A stretch of DNA of 64,000 nt from JAJUJL01 sp041736465 (GCA_041736465.1 JBGSTO010000462.1:124001-188000); one strand, 5' to 3'; shown: positions 40,617 through 50,275, numbered from the stretch's first letter. Numbers and translations: made by a program. Notes: generated from the letters alone by a model not told the origin.

Positions 40617-43004
40617 TTACCCCTTTGCTTCTAATGATATCACCTGAGGGGTCGGGTTATCTATACTTCTGGTTTGCCCATCTGGAAAGATGACGACCGT
40701 TTTGTCTTTCTGCCTCAGTACAGTTAACCCTCGATATTTTACCGTAAGAGGCCATGAGAAGGGGTGTTTCCCGGTCAATCGTAATTTTTTCTCAGAGAGG
40801 ATTTGTATGCCGGCAGTTTCGAGGAACAGTCCTAATGGCGCTAATCCCTGGAGCACTTCCCGCTCGCCGAAACCCTGTCCTGTGTCTGCGTAATACGCTT
40901 GTTGGAAACCACCGGCGGTATCAAGATTACGAATGACTGTACTCATCAACCGGTCGACCAGATCGGCAGCAACCTCACGGGAACCATAGTTTAACAGGCC
41001 GGTGCCGATTAATGAATTCCAAAGCATGTGGATGCCTTCACAGCTGCGGTTATCCGTTCCAGGAGGCAGTTGAGGGCAAGCCGGGATGCCGTAGCGGCGC
41101 CAGTAAACGTCCGGATTTTTGATAGAGTACTCAATCAGATCCTCGGCTTCCTGAGCCGAGGCCATCCCTGCCCAAAGTGGCAGGAGTAGGGTTTCGTCGG
41201 GGCAGCAAAATCCAAGCCGGTAGAGGGTAATAAAATCATCCGGGGTCACCCCTTGAAACTCTATCTCTTCGATCGTTTGGTAAACCCGATCTCCTGTGTG
41301 AGTACCAAGACCTAAGTGCCAGCGAAAGCGATCGTCGGATATCCGTTCAATCCGGTGCTGACCGGAAGGATTTTCCCCATGCACAATGACATTTGGCTTA
41401 CGCGTATCCTCACCACCGGCATGGATGCGCACCAGCAGGCGTGCGGCCTGGTCGAAAGTGCGATGAAGGCTGATGGTGCCCGGTCCAGATCGCTCTCCCA
41501 GCTTCTCGACTCGTGGAGATTGGTGAGTGTCTCGATCCCGATACATGTAGGTGGAGGCATCTTCATTCCATGAGGCGGACAGAGCTGTTTTTAAGGTGTC
41601 GCAGTAGCCATCCAGGAGTGGAATGGCATCGGACTTGCCAATTGCCTCCGCAATATGGATCAGCGAGCGGCATTCATGGTACAGCATTGCACATAATGCT
41701 GGGCTTTCGACCTTGTTGATCTCCACACCCTGAGCCCAGGAATGCCAACGCGAAAAAATGGGGTGTTCCTCGAAACCAATTTGAGAGGGGTGGCTCCATT
41801 CGGGTACACCGTCTCTATCACGATCATGGTCGGGTGAAAACCAAAACTGTAAAAACGTGAGTAAGCCGGAAAAGACTTCTTCCAGGAATTTGACATCTTC
41901 AGTGCATTGAAAGGCCTGCCATGCAATTCCTGCAATCAGTGGGGTTGCAAGGATCGAGCTGCGCTGCCCGGCGAGGCCTGGCTTAAAGTCAATGAATCCC
42001 TGCTCGGTCTGTATAAACAGGAAATTGCGCAGCATGCCTTGTAGGATAGGCGCAGAGCCGGGAAGTAGAAACTGAGCCAGGTGGATTAAGTCCAGCGGTG
42101 TCTGTCCATTGCGGAGGTGTGGGAAGTCTGATCCATCACCGCGAATTGAGTATCCCTGATCGGGCTGGCGGTTCAGCGCAAACGAAAGTGCTGGTAAAGA
42201 CGGTGATCCGCTCAGAAGCAGCGTGGCTGCATTTCTTTGGGCGAGTGCAAGCGCGAAATCCCAATCGGTGTTCCCGGTATAGATGTCTACCTGGCTGGAG
42301 TTCACCAGTTCGATGCGCGCAGTTTCAGCCTCCCAGTTGCGAGCTGCCAGGGATTGGGTAAGCGCATAGGAAGCCTCGACGGACTCGAGCGCAGCCTGGC
42401 ACCAGGTGAGCTGGCGCACTTCACCTGCGATTAACTCGATCTCCATCGATAGCGATGGAAATGGACTTTGCCTGGCTTGCGCTCCCCCGGTCATGAAGAC
42501 CACCGGGAATATATCTCCGGATTTGCCGGCAAGCGCTGTGGAGGCTTCGATGACGACCGGCGCCATGCGATCGCCGTCAATTGGGTTTAAAAGCACTGCC
42601 AGGTCGAAACGGATTTGACGGGTGTACTGGCTGAGATTGGTGATAAGAATCCTGCCGCTCAGGGACTGTGAGTTGGGAACCCAGACCTCTAATTCGACGT
42701 CTAATTCCAGAAAAGGAGCGTATGCCAGGGAAAGGTGATTCGGAAAAAAACGGCGCAGCCTGACCGATGAACTAAAATCTGCCGGGTCCATTACGGTTGT
42801 TTCATTCTCGGTGAAGCGTGGAACGATGCGCATCGCTCGTGCCCGCAAACCATAAGTGGTCTGCACCGCCAATGCAGGAGGCTCTCCGCCGCCGGCAGAT
42901 AATTCCCAGATCTGGTCGTCTGTATAGCTTGTTTCGACCAGTCGGGCATCGGCTGCCAGGGCAAGCTTGAGCTGCGGATGGAGTGGAATGTCCCAATCTC
43001 TCAT
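40617..43004 (-). CDS. glycoside hydrolase with (alpha/alpha)6 barrel, MGH1/GH63/amylo-alpha-1,6-glucosidase-like
   Basis: The 795-residue chain has a beta-sandwich N-terminal domain (about 1-230) and a helical barrel with motifs such as RDRDGVPEWSHPSQIG, GTDNRSCEGIHMLWNSL and a Trp/Asp-rich TGNTDWDFALALAQRNA. This is the plan of mannosylglycerate-hydrolase-like, GH63 and glycogen-debranching enzymes. Catalytic acids cannot be pinned with certainty, but the acidic residues in the barrel motifs are candidates. No signal peptide is visible, so it probably acts on cytosolic glycans or compatible solutes. It lies 31 bases after (upstream of) the DarA-like pair on the same strand and may be co-transcribed with it. 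Confidence 0.75.
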   Translation of the reverse strand: MRDWDIPLHPQLKLALAADARLVETSYTDDQIWELSAGGGEPPALAVQTTYGLRARAMRIVPRFTENETTVMDPADFSSSVRLRRFFPNHLSLAYAPFLELDVELEVWVPNSQSLSGRILITNLSQYTRQIRFDLAVLLNPIDGDRMAPVVIEASTALAGKSGDIFPVVFMTGGAQARQSPFPSLSMEIELIAGEVRQLTWCQAALESVEASYALTQSLAARNWEAETARIELVNSSQVDIYTGNTDWDFALALAQRNAATLLLSGSPSLPALSFALNRQPDQGYSIRGDGSDFPHLRNGQTPLDLIHLAQFLLPGSAPILQGMLRNFLFIQTEQGFIDFKPGLAGQRSSILATPLIAGIAWQAFQCTEDVKFLEEVFSGLLTFLQFWFSPDHDRDRDGVPEWSHPSQIGFEEHPIFSRWHSWAQGVEINKVESPALCAMLYHECRSLIHIAEAIGKSDAIPLLDGYCDTLKTALSASWNEDASTYMYRDRDTHQSPRVEKLGERSGPGTISLHRTFDQAARLLVRIHAGGEDTRKPNVIVHGENPSGQHRIERISDDRFRWHLGLGTHTGDRVYQTIEEIEFQGVTPDDFITLYRLGFCCPDETLLLPLWAGMASAQEAEDLIEYSIKNPDVYWRRYGIPACPQLPPGTDNRSCEGIHMLWNSLIGTGLLNYGSREVAADLVDRLMSTVIRNLDTAGGFQQAYYADTGQGFGEREVLQGLAPLGLFLETAGIQILSEKKLRLTGKHPFSWPLTVKYRGLTVLRQKDKTVVIFPDGQTRSIDNPTPQVISLEAKG

Positions 43005-43084
43005 TGCTATGAATTATTGTATGGCAACATGGCTTACAGGTCAAACGGAGAATATGCAATACTCGATGAAATGGGTTTGAAATG

Positions 43085-43093
43085 TGCTAGAAT
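43085..43093 (+). promoter_or_regulatory. extended -10 promoter before the MaoC gene
   Basis: TGC directly followed by TAGAAT (43088-43093), an extended -10 element, 50 bases before the chosen start codon. No strong -35 is needed for this class. Confidence 0.5.
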
Positions 43094-43142
43094 GTGTTGC
43101 AACGCCTGACCAAATTAATATTTATCCATGGAGGAAGCCAAG

Positions 43143-43613
43143 ATGAGCCCGCTGCCCATTTCACCGCGAGGAATGTATTTCGAAGAATTCGAGGCTGGTC
43201 AGAAGGTGATTAGCGCTGCACGGACGATTACCGAAAGTGATATTACCACTTTTGCCGGTCTTTCAGGGGATTATAACCAGATTCATGTGGATGCCGAGTT
43301 TAGTAAGGGCACTCCCTTTGGGCAGCGTGTTGCGCATGGTCTTCTTGGGTTATCGATAGCATCAGGGCTTGCCGTTCAATCAGGTATCATGGAAGGCACG
43401 ATCATCGCCTTTCGGGAGATAAACGAATGGAAATTCATAAAGCCTGTGTATATCGGTGACACGATTCATGTGGAAATCGATGTTTTGGAAACCAAGGCAC
43501 TGCGGCGGATTGGCGGCGGATCCATCCTGATCAGCCTGGACGTCAAAAACCAAAATAATGATACAGTTATGAAAGGTACCTGGACGGCTTTAATCGCCAG
43601 CCGCCCCGAGTAA
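43143..43613 (+). CDS. MaoC-like (R)-specific enoyl-CoA hydratase
   Basis: A hot-dog fold protein with the hydratase-2 motif: DYNQIHVD, with Asp and His catalytic residues, followed by TPFGQRVAHG. It hydrates trans-2-enoyl-CoA to (R)-3-hydroxyacyl-CoA, linking beta-oxidation with polyhydroxyalkanoate or other acyl metabolism, or acts on other small enoyl-CoAs. I start it at ATG 43143 because GGAGG (43130-43134) lies eight bases upstream; the ATG at 43128 overlaps that ribosome site. It precedes the penicillin-binding protein gene by 17 bases, though the jobs look unrelated. Confidence 0.9.
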   Translation: MSPLPISPRGMYFEEFEAGQKVISAARTITESDITTFAGLSGDYNQIHVDAEFSKGTPFGQRVAHGLLGLSIASGLAVQSGIMEGTIIAFREINEWKFIKPVYIGDTIHVEIDVLETKALRRIGGGSILISLDVKNQNNDTVMKGTWTALIASRPE

Positions 43614-43630
43614 GGAGTAAGAGCAAACCC

Positions 43631-46600
43631 GTGGAGGACAAGGATTCTCACCACACGCCTCAAGATTCACCCGATCGTGAAGCCAGTGACAGGTTCAAAA
43701 AGCTGCTATCGGATTTCGAGGAGGCTAATCGCCAAATTGAGGAAAATGCCCGCGCAGGTGGCCAGACGCTGCCCCTGATCGATGGAACGGATGAGATTGG
43801 GGCCGCGCCGGCTGAAGACAAGCCAGAGAAACCCATATTTCCCGGGGAGAACATTCCTGCACAGGGAACGCCTGGATATGACACGCTAGCAATTGAAAGC
43901 GATCCACCGGTATCAAACGAAGGAAAAACGTCACAAACTGAGAACGAAGGCAAAGACCCACTGGCTGATACACAGCCTGCCAGGATTGGGAACACCGGAC
44001 AGTCGGCGACGAAACCGCAGATTGCGCGTCGCCCACCGCCTGAAATTGATTCGCATGGCTTTCCACTACCGCGCAGAGTGGAGCAGGATGATCCCCATGC
44101 CACGCGCGTTTCGCCATCAGCCTACACGCCTGCCCGGCGTTCAAGCGAAACCGGTCGAAGCGCTGCGGGTACTCCACCACCCGGCAGGCGGATACCTGAG
44201 ATAGCGCCGCAAGGCGCGGGAGGGTGGGGCTATGCCCCAGGCGCAACCAATCGTGCTGCATCCGGTCGCAGCCTGCAGTCCAGCCTGGGGTGTTTGGTGC
44301 GGGGGATTATCATCACGATTTTCGCAGGGGTGCTGATCGCGCTAGTAGCTGGATCGTTTGTCGTATACCAATATTTCCGCATTGCTCGCTCTCTGCCGGA
44401 TGTATCTCAACTGCGGGAAAAAGCCTCTCAGTTCGAGACCACCCGTATCCTGGATAGAAATGGCAACGTGCTGTATGAGATCGTTGACCCAAATGCGGGC
44501 CGGCGGACTTATGTGCCTCTCAGCAGGATCTCGCCTTATCTGGTGGCTGCTACAGTCGCAACTGAAGACAAAGAATTCTACAACCATCCAGGATTCGATC
44601 TGCTGGCGATATTTCGCGCCTTTCTCCAAAACTACCAAAGCGGAGAAACGGTATCCGGCGCCTCCACGATCACCCAACAGCTGGCGCGAAACCTGCTGTT
44701 TACACCGGAAGAGCGCAACGAGCAGAGCTATAGCCGCAAGATCCGGGAAGCCGTCTTGGCGGCGGAGCTGACTCGTATCTACAGTAAAGATGATATTCTA
44801 GAGCTGTATGTGAACGAAAATTACTACGGAAACCTGGCATACGGCGTCGAGGCAGCTTCTGAAACGTATTTTGGCACTACAGCCGCCAACCTTACGCTGG
44901 GGCAGGCATCCTTCCTGGCTGGGCTGCCACAGGCGCCAGCCGTATATGATATTTATACCAATCGAGATGTAACCCTCGGACGCCAGGAAGATGTGCTGGT
45001 TTTGATGTATGAAACCAGCCAGGAAGAAGGCTGCATCTACGTCAGCAACAGCTCGCAGCGTATCTGCATGGATCCTGTGTCCGCAGCCAGCGCGGCGAAC
45101 GAGATGAAGACGTACCAGTTCGAATCCCCGGATATCGAGATGCGCTATCCCCATTGGGTGAATTACGTGCGTACCCTGCTCGAAGCCCAATATGATCCGC
45201 AGGAGATTTATCGAGCTGGGTTCAGCGTATACACGACACTAGACCCCGCACTACAAGACCTGGCAGAAGAAATCGTAGAAAACCAGGTGCAGGCCCTGGC
45301 TGCTAATCATGCCAGTAATGGCGCGCTGATTGCAATCCGTCCGTCCACCGGTGAAATTCTAGCCATGGTAGGGTCGGCAGATTTCTACAGCGAAGCCATC
45401 TCGGGCCAGGTAAATATGAGCATCAGCCCGCGCCAGCCGGGTTCGGCGATCAAGCCGATTACTTACTTGGCGGCATTCGAAAAAGGTTGGACGGCTTCTA
45501 CATTGATCTGGGACGTGGAGACCGAATTTTCTCCTTCGGGGCAGCCGAACGACCCCAGCCCGTCTTATATACCGGTCAACTATGACGGGCGCTACCATGG
45601 TCCGGTTACGGTGAGAACGGCCCTGGCAAATTCTTTCAATGTGCCGGCAGTAAAGGCGCTCGACTTCGTGCGCATCTATGATGACCCTGAAACGGCAGTA
45701 CAGGATGGGTTTATTGCCATGGCACGCAAGCTGGGAATAGCCACCCTGAACCGGCCTGACTATGGCTTGTCGCTTACGCTTGGAGGCGGTGAGGTCACAT
45801 TGTTGGAATTGACCAACGCGTATTCGACCCTGGCGAATCAGGGCAGGCGGCTGCCGCCAGCAGCCATCTCCAGAATTACCGATTTTAGCGGTAACTTGAT
45901 CTATGAATACCAGACGCCTCCACTCGAGCAGGTGATACGCCCCGAACACGCGTTCCTGATAACTTCGATCCTGGCAGACAATGAAGCGCGTACACCCATG
46001 TTTGGACGCAATTCTGTGCTGAACTTACCCTTCCAAGTGGCGGCAAAAACTGGCACGACCAATGATTTCCGCGATAATTGGACGATGGGCTACACCACGG
46101 ACCTGGCAGTGGGTGTTTGGGTTGGCAATGCGGACTACACGCCGATGCAGAATACTACCGGGTTGAGCGGGGCTGCACCCATTTGGGCTGGTTTTATGAG
46201 CCAGGCGGTACAGCAGTTGAGCGGCGGGAATCCCTCGCCATTCAGCCGCCCAGGGGGGATTGTAGAGCGTATTATCTGCGACATTTCGGGCACAGAGCCT
46301 TCCCAGTGGTGCCCGCGGCAGCGCACCGAATTGTTCGCTGCCGATCAGCTGCCGCTGCCTGCCACCAATGACCTGTGGAGGAAAGAACAGGTAGACACAT
46401 GGACGGGATTGTGGGCCTCGAATGATTGTAAGGATTTTATCGAGGAACGTTTCGTGTTGAATGTAACCGAGCCGTCTGCCAAACGCTGGATTCGAAGAGA
46501 TCCGGCTGGAGAAGCCTGGGCGGAAAGTATAGGTTTTAAAAATCCGGTACCCTTTGCCCCGACGCGCGCATGCACCCGGGATGATCCTCATCCAGTATTG

Positions 46601-47086
46601 TCATTCGCTTACCCTCGGGATGGAGATATTCTGCGCGAAGGGATTGTGGATATCTATATCCAGGCAAACGCCGATCGAAATTTCGACTATATTCGCCTGG
46701 AGTACGGGTTGGGAGAGAACCCGGTAGACTGGATCGTATTGGATCAAAAGACCACACCGTTCCCCAACCCGGATCGAATCTACACCTGGGATCTCGCAGA
46801 AATCCCCCAGGGCGTCATCACGCTGCGGTTGTATATGCACAGTACCGAAGATACATTCGCTCAGGTGAGTGTACGGGTGCGAAACGAGGCGCCAACACCC
46901 ACGCCAACCCCAACCACAACAACCACGCCTACTCTGCTCCCTACGGAGACGCCGACCTCGACGCCGACGCCGACCGTTCCACCACCAGCGACGGCTATGC
47001 CGACACCGACGTTCACGCTGCCCGCACCTGCGACAGCGATACCGCCAGAAACACCATCGCCTACCCCTCCAGACACGGACACCTAA
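43631..47086 (+). CDS. class A penicillin-binding protein (PBP1a-like) with long disordered ends
   Basis: A Pro/Glu/Arg-rich disordered region of about 210 residues precedes the single membrane helix (about 217-245). The glycosyltransferase GT51 domain follows, with its catalytic Glu in ATEDKEFYNHPGFD near 312 and GASTITQQLARNLL near 342. The transpeptidase has the SxxK Ser near 603 (GSAIKP), SxN near 667 (NSFN) and KTG near 805 (AKTGTTNDF). After a beta-sandwich the tail is a Pro/Thr low-complexity stretch. The enzyme polymerises and cross-links peptidoglycan outside the membrane, so this cell does build peptidoglycan. GTG 43631 is the start, with AAGGAG 12 bases upstream. The cytosolic extension and PT tail are much longer than in model organisms. 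Confidence 0.95.
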   Translation: MEDKDSHHTPQDSPDREASDRFKKLLSDFEEANRQIEENARAGGQTLPLIDGTDEIGAAPAEDKPEKPIFPGENIPAQGTPGYDTLAIESDPPVSNEGKTSQTENEGKDPLADTQPARIGNTGQSATKPQIARRPPPEIDSHGFPLPRRVEQDDPHATRVSPSAYTPARRSSETGRSAAGTPPPGRRIPEIAPQGAGGWGYAPGATNRAASGRSLQSSLGCLVRGIIITIFAGVLIALVAGSFVVYQYFRIARSLPDVSQLREKASQFETTRILDRNGNVLYEIVDPNAGRRTYVPLSRISPYLVAATVATEDKEFYNHPGFDLLAIFRAFLQNYQSGETVSGASTITQQLARNLLFTPEERNEQSYSRKIREAVLAAELTRIYSKDDILELYVNENYYGNLAYGVEAASETYFGTTAANLTLGQASFLAGLPQAPAVYDIYTNRDVTLGRQEDVLVLMYETSQEEGCIYVSNSSQRICMDPVSAASAANEMKTYQFESPDIEMRYPHWVNYVRTLLEAQYDPQEIYRAGFSVYTTLDPALQDLAEEIVENQVQALAANHASNGALIAIRPSTGEILAMVGSADFYSEAISGQVNMSISPRQPGSAIKPITYLAAFEKGWTASTLIWDVETEFSPSGQPNDPSPSYIPVNYDGRYHGPVTVRTALANSFNVPAVKALDFVRIYDDPETAVQDGFIAMARKLGIATLNRPDYGLSLTLGGGEVTLLELTNAYSTLANQGRRLPPAAISRITDFSGNLIYEYQTPPLEQVIRPEHAFLITSILADNEARTPMFGRNSVLNLPFQVAAKTGTTNDFRDNWTMGYTTDLAVGVWVGNADYTPMQNTTGLSGAAPIWAGFMSQAVQQLSGGNPSPFSRPGGIVERIICDISGTEPSQWCPRQRTELFAADQLPLPATNDLWRKEQVDTWTGLWASNDCKDFIEERFVLNVTEPSAKRWIRRDPAGEAWAESIGFKNPVPFAPTRACTRDDPHPVLSFAYPRDGDILREGIVDIYIQANADRNFDYIRLEYGLGENPVDWIVLDQKTTPFPNPDRIYTWDLAEIPQGVITLRLYMHSTEDTFAQVSVRVRNEAPTPTPTPTTTTTPTLLPTETPTSTPTPTVPPPATAMPTPTFTLPAPATAIPPETPSPTPPDTDT

Positions 47087-47106
47087 GCTGAGGTCAGCCA
47101 GAAATC

Positions 47107-47140
47107 AACAGCCTTCCGAACCGACATCCGGAAGGCTGTT
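47107..47140. terminator. terminator between the PBP gene and the permease gene
   Basis: A 12-bp stem (47107-47118 with 47129-47140) and ten-base loop, then TTTGAT on the plus strand. The T-tract is short, so efficiency may be moderate. The convergent permease gene ends at 47160. Confidence 0.75.
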
Positions 47141-47159
47141 TGATAACTGCAGTATCAAA

Positions 47160-47897
47160 TCAACCGATGATCAAAAGCACTGCCGCTGCCACGAGTAGTG
47201 CGGTGACGATGTGTTCGAAGGTGCGTTTGTCGACCCGTTCTGACAACTTGCGCCCATGCCATACGCCAAGTGGAACCAGCGGGAGCATCCATAAAATCGT
47301 GAGCAGGCGCGACCAGTCGAATAAGCCAGCATAAAAATAATACGGTACTTTGATCCAGTTAACGATAGCGAAGAACAATGCCGATGTGGCGACGAAGGAT
47401 TTTGGAGGCAGATCTTGCATTAAGAGGTACATGCTGACAGGTGGACCGCCCGTGTGTGCAAGCGCAGATGAAAAACCAGCCACCGTGCCGGCAAATATCC
47501 CATGCCAGCTGCGTGGCTTGTAAAGACGCTGTTTGAGCCGGTTCTCGACCAGCCGGTAAATGACGAACAGGATGACGATGATACCCAGGGTCAGTCTAAG
47601 CGAGCCCGCCGGCGCGTTGGTGATGAAGAAGGTGCCGATCGTAATGCCGGCGATTGCTCCGGGCAGCAGCAGGAGGATTTGTTTGCGATCCCAGCGTTTC
47701 CAATGCCAGGAAACTGCAAATACATCCGCAAACATCAATACCGGCAGAAGCATTCCGACCACCTGCTCAGGGGGCAGAACGAGCGCCATCACCGGCGTCG
47801 CCAGCGCTCCCAAGGTTCCTCCAAGCCCGCCCTTGGATAAACCAATACTGTAGGCAACCAGTCCAGTCACGAGGATGAAGGCGATTGGGATATCCAT
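47160..47897 (-). CDS. TauE/SafE-family permease (probable sulfite/sulfonate or organic anion exporter)
   Basis: Eight hydrophobic helices are predicted in 245 residues. The two half-repeats carry GLSKGGLGGTLGALATPVM near the N-terminus and FSSALAHTGGPPVSMYLLM in the middle, the TauE/SafE hallmark. Members export sulfite, sulfoacetate or other anions, or import them; substrate cannot be assigned. ATG 47897 has no visible ribosome site and sits directly against a TATAAT, which I treat as coincidental. Confidence 0.92.
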   Translation of the reverse strand: MDIPIAFILVTGLVAYSIGLSKGGLGGTLGALATPVMALVLPPEQVVGMLLPVLMFADVFAVSWHWKRWDRKQILLLLPGAIAGITIGTFFITNAPAGSLRLTLGIIVILFVIYRLVENRLKQRLYKPRSWHGIFAGTVAGFSSALAHTGGPPVSMYLLMQDLPPKSFVATSALFFAIVNWIKVPYYFYAGLFDWSRLLTILWMLPLVPLGVWHGRKLSERVDKRTFEHIVTALLVAAAVLLIIG

Positions 47898-48068
47898 ATT
47901 ATAAGTGCGCCGGCGCTACGCGGGAAAAAACGGCATGGTGATCCGGGTGATTAATACTCCGGAGCGGAATTTTATCATGGCGGCCGTTTATTGGGTCGAA
48001 AATGGTCCCAGTGTACCCATTGCAAGGACGGCGTTTCCTTACAGTGGAAGTGGAGAGGACATTTGAAA

Positions 48069-48719
48069 TTAAGATTCCAGGGCGTGAGCCATTTCTCGAA
48101 CCGCCTGGATCTCATCCATATTGACCTGATGTCCCATGCCCGGATAAATCCGCATCGAAACGCGCGCCTGCATTTGCTCAAGAAATCGAGCCGAATACTC
48201 TACACGTTCCAAGGGTATGTGCGGATCTACGTCGCTGCAGCCCATGAATACTGGGGTTTGCTCAAAATCACCGGATGACATGCGCTCAATACCTGTCGGA
48301 CCGATCAATGCGCCTGAGAGCCCCGCTATGCCCCCATAGCGCCGTGGATGCCGGGCGGCATACTCCAACGCCAGACAGGCTCCCTGAGAGAAACCCAGCA
48401 GTACTGCCGATTCGGTGGGGATGCCTGCGCTGTTGAGCCGTTGGAGCAGGCGGTCGATCACTTGGAAAGCTGAGCTTAACCAGGGTTCGTTATTCTCGAG
48501 CGGGGCGGAAAAGCGCTGAGGATACCAGGTATTCTGCGCAGCCTGCGGCGCCAGGAGGATCGTTTTGTTTAAACTCAATTCAGGCGCCAGGCTCAGGATA
48601 TCTTCGGCAGTCGCACCACGCCCGTGGAGCAGGATCATCCCGGCCTGTGCTTGCTCCAAAGGCGAACCGCCCGTGCGCACGGGCATGGAATTGTGAAGGT
48701 TAGCTGATGATGTGATCAT
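48069..48719 (-). CDS. phospholipase/carboxylesterase-family alpha/beta hydrolase, MhqD-like
   Basis: Motifs: ILLHGRGATAEDI (oxyanion), nucleophile GFSQGACLAL, acid in MGCSDVDPHIP and His in GMGHQVN. This is the carboxylesterase-2 group that includes Bacillus MhqD. ATG 48719 overlaps the dioxygenase stop by four bases; a longer frame to 48800 is rejected. With an adjacent extradiol-type dioxygenase and a MarR regulator it fits a quinone or aromatic stress operon, as last gene. Confidence 0.9.
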   Translation of the reverse strand: MITSSANLHNSMPVRTGGSPLEQAQAGMILLHGRGATAEDILSLAPELSLNKTILLAPQAAQNTWYPQRFSAPLENNEPWLSSAFQVIDRLLQRLNSAGIPTESAVLLGFSQGACLALEYAARHPRRYGGIAGLSGALIGPTGIERMSSGDFEQTPVFMGCSDVDPHIPLERVEYSARFLEQMQARVSMRIYPGMGHQVNMDEIQAVREMAHALES

Positions 48720-49804
48720 GCCGCGGTTTCTATTGGGTAATTCGGTGCTTGCAAAGGCTTCAAACCTGCTTCGATATCCGGGCGATGCTTTTCCAGCCAC
48801 GGCGGCAAACGCAAGGATTGTCCGAGGGTTTCGACCGGTTCATCGGTTTGGAAGCCGGGGCCTCGCGTTGCAAGCTCTACGATGTGCCCATCTGGGTCTT
48901 GCGTATAGATGGACTTGAAATAAATCCGATCCATCACTGGAGAAACTCGTAAGCCCGCAGAGAGCAGTTTCTCACGCCATTCAAGCTGGGAGGCTTCATC
49001 CGCTACTGCAAGCGCGAAGTGGTGTGTCTGACCCGCGCCCATACGAACGCGCGGTTCGACCCCTACTTTGCGCTCGAAGTAGGTGATCAGAGTGCCCGGT
49101 CTTCCCTGGTCGACTCCCCAATACCAGTGCGCCGAGGACGGGTCATCAAAATTCGAGGTCATTTTGACGCGCTGCATGCCGAGCAGCTCCCCAAAGAAGG
49201 CATGCGTGCGGTGGATGTCCGAGCCAATGGCGGTGATATGGTGCATGCCCGAGCTGAGCGCCATTTGCGGGGTAACGGTTTCAACGGGTGTGGGCCAGAT
49301 TAGAGCAGCGATGCGCACCTCGTCACGATTGCGGATCAGCATCTCTACCGGCGGCTGGAGAAGTTGTTCTCCTAGCGCATGCGCAGGCTCATCGACCGTC
49401 CATCCGGGTCCCATGGTTGCGATCTCGAGGATCACCCCGTCAGGATCTCGGAAATAAATCGATTTGAAGTAGTGGCGGTCTAAAGGACCGGTTACAGGCA
49501 AACCCAGATCGGTGAGGCGGCGTTTCCACATCAGCAGACCGTCTTCTCCGGCAACTGCCAATGCAAAATGGTGTGTTCCGCCGATACCGGGCTTACCCTG
49601 CGGGGCAGTGGGCCACTCAAAAAAGGTGACTACACTACCGGGCAATCCCAGCTGGTCGCCAAAGTACAGGTGGTAGCTGCCAGGATCGTCAAAATTTACA
49701 GTTTGTTTCACCAGGCGAAGTCCGAGCACACGGGTGTAAAAATCGACCGTCCGCTGTGCGTCATGACTGACCAGGGTGATATGATGCAATCCTAAAATAG
49801 TCAT
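48716..49804 (-). CDS. ring-cleaving dioxygenase of the glyoxalase superfamily, MhqO-like
   Basis: Two vicinal-oxygen-chelate modules are seen, starting LGLHHITLVSHDAQRTVDFY and SGMHHITAIGSDIHRTHAFF (residues about 5 and 150), each with the metal His at its start. A further His comes from THHFALAV, present in both halves, and Glu from the ILEIATMGPG / IVELATRGPG ends, giving two possible metal sites. The family contains hydroquinone- and catechol-type dioxygenases such as MhqO/MhqE and LinE. ATG 49804 is used; a GTG at 49813 overlaps the preceding stop. Substrate is not known. It shares an operon and an operator with the MarR regulon genes. Confidence 0.92.
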   Translation of the reverse strand: MTILGLHHITLVSHDAQRTVDFYTRVLGLRLVKQTVNFDDPGSYHLYFGDQLGLPGSVVTFFEWPTAPQGKPGIGGTHHFALAVAGEDGLLMWKRRLTDLGLPVTGPLDRHYFKSIYFRDPDGVILEIATMGPGWTVDEPAHALGEQLLQPPVEMLIRNRDEVRIAALIWPTPVETVTPQMALSSGMHHITAIGSDIHRTHAFFGELLGMQRVKMTSNFDDPSSAHWYWGVDQGRPGTLITYFERKVGVEPRVRMGAGQTHHFALAVADEASQLEWREKLLSAGLRVSPVMDRIYFKSIYTQDPDGHIVELATRGPGFQTDEPVETLGQSLRLPPWLEKHRPDIEAGLKPLQAPNYPIETAA

Positions 49805-49809
49805 ACGAT

Positions 49810-50187
49810 TCACTCGCTCTCTTTTGTGTGCGGCTGATCTTTAGATGGGTCAACTGCAGAGCTGCCACCCTTTTGTTTTTGTGCCAACTCATACGATCGC
49901 TTCAGCAGTTCGACTGCAAGCAAAACATCTTGTGGCTCATTGATGTAAAAACTCACCCAACCGGTTTCTGGCAGCAAATGGTGCGGCTGCGCAAGTCCTG
50001 CAGCTACGATTTCGTTGCGAACCCGGGTGGGGAACGGAATGTCCAGCATGAAATCACCGTGAATGTGCCCATGCTCGCGTTTGCCCAGGCGAAATTCTAT
50101 GCCGCCGAATCGATGAGGATGCTGGCTAACCCCTGCCAGACAATTCATTTGTTCAGATATTTGTTGGCTGGCACCTTGCACTGTCAT
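49810..50187 (-). CDS. DUF5519 / luciferase-domain protein
   Basis: The 125-residue chain has the family pattern HPHRFGGIEFRLGKREHGHIHGD followed by DIPFPTRVR and PHHLLPETGWVSFYI, giving a His-rich face that could bind a metal or ligand. Despite the name there is no light-emitting activity known for small bacterial members. It lies five bases before the dioxygenase and 122 bases after yceI, within the MarR-controlled run. Function is unknown; its constant placement with stress genes suggests a binding or sensing protein. Confidence 0.88.
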   Translation of the reverse strand: MTVQGASQQISEQMNCLAGVSQHPHRFGGIEFRLGKREHGHIHGDFMLDIPFPTRVRNEIVAAGLAQPHHLLPETGWVSFYINEPQDVLLAVELLKRSYELAQKQKGGSSAVDPSKDQPHTKESE

Positions 50188-50205
50188 TGCTGCACCTCTA
50201 AAAGG

Positions 50206-50275
50206 TTGGACTGGGCTGCTTCGTCCTGTGGCTTACCTGATAAGCCAGTATTCCGGATCAGGCAGCCCAGCCAAT
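50206..50275. other. nested hairpins between yceI and the DUF5519 gene
   Basis: An outer stem pairs 50211-50219 with 50262-50270 (perfect nine bases, flanked by TTGG/CCAA with a one-base bulge) and an inner seven-base hairpin pairs 50229-50235 with 50241-50247. No U-run follows in the minus direction. It may set the ratio of yceI to downstream message or protect its 3' end. Confidence 0.6.

Noticed and set aside
46861..47082. Minus-strand open frame rich in Gly/Val
   Set aside because: It is the complement of the Pro/Thr-coding tail of the penicillin-binding protein; low-complexity DNA reads open on both strands.
47898..47903. TATAAT directly in front of the permease start codon
   Set aside because: Transcription would begin inside the gene; there is no -35 at a suitable distance.
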